From positions 1 through 6,600 of the forward strand of contig CAIQOY010000058.1 in assembly GCA_903873565.1 (NCBI GenBank): a stretch of DNA of 6,600 nt, in the 5' to 3' direction. Below the pieces are notes generated by a model, which saw nothing but the letters and a program-made list of their open reading frames with translations, was not told where the DNA came from and ran no database searches. The number at the start of each line of letters is the position of its first letter. The first letter of the stretch is position 1. This stretch comes from an uncultured Actinomycetes bacterium (lineage in GTDB: Bacteria; Actinomycetota; Thermoleophilia; Gaiellales; F1-60-MAGs149). The position numbers and the translations under genes are program-made. Shown here piece after piece: positions 6,534 to 6,600 of the stretch.

Positions 6534-6600
6534 GGCGCCACCACTGGCCGGGCCGGCGGCGGTCCTCGAAGACCACGGCCACCCGGCCGGGCTCGAGCAC
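6523..6600 (-). CDS. imuB: C-terminal end of a probable ImuB-type Y-family polymerase protein (partial)
   Basis: On the - strand, 25 codons are open from the window edge (6600) to TGA 6525-6523, in a different frame from dnaE2. The tail contains VAVVFEDRRRPGQWWRHGR, resembling the end of ImuB/DNA polymerase Y family proteins, where a strand of the type 'lyrvfrD...g.WflhG' closes the protein. ImuB is the catalytically inactive Y-family partner that links DnaE2 to the sliding clamp, and imuB directly upstream of dnaE2 is the common order. The stop lies 11 nt inside dnaE2. The identification rests on a short tail plus context; the polymerase core and clamp-binding motif are not visible. Confidence 0.6.
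   Translation of the reverse strand: MLEPGRVAVVFEDRRRPGQWWRHGR

Overview
The window is very GC-rich and gene-dense. Long spurious open frames run on both strands, and start codons are mostly GTG. This composition, the pairing of a Y-family polymerase tail with dnaE2, and exported glycosidase-fold and L,D-transpeptidase proteins suggest a high-GC actinobacterium. My best guess is the Thermoleophilia/Solirubrobacterales type. That placement is inference; no rRNA or other marker is present.

Layout from left to right: (1) the last codons of an unidentified + strand gene, overlapping by 4 nt (GTGA) the start of a small GNAT acetyltransferase (23-460). (2) Convergent to it, and sharing the CTAG that carries both stop codons, a - strand exported protein with a clan GH-A glycoside hydrolase fold whose expected catalytic glutamates are both replaced. 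(3) A short divergent start region (about 1582-1634) with a perfect 8-bp inverted repeat whose right arm overlaps the ribosome binding site of the next gene. (4) A + strand three-part exported protein (1635-3293): a degenerate GH5-like barrel, a peptidoglycan-binding domain and a YkuD L,D-transpeptidase domain with an intact catalytic motif. (5) Only 3 nt further on, and convergent, a - strand dnaE2 (error-prone DNA polymerase III alpha-type, 3297-6533). Its start overlaps by 11 nt the stop of an upstream gene whose visible tail resembles the C-terminus of ImuB-type Y-family polymerase proteins.

Two themes stand out. The dnaE2/imuB pair is the usual mutasome for damage-induced translesion synthesis. 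The divergent pair is less ordinary: two neighbouring envelope proteins, both built on TIM-barrel glycosidase folds that appear to have lost catalytic residues, one of them fused to a cell-wall cross-linking enzyme. A reasonable hypothesis is that these barrels bind glycan rather than cut it and help position wall remodelling. There is no gene-free stretch over 300 bases, and I saw no RNA gene, CRISPR array or insertion sequence.
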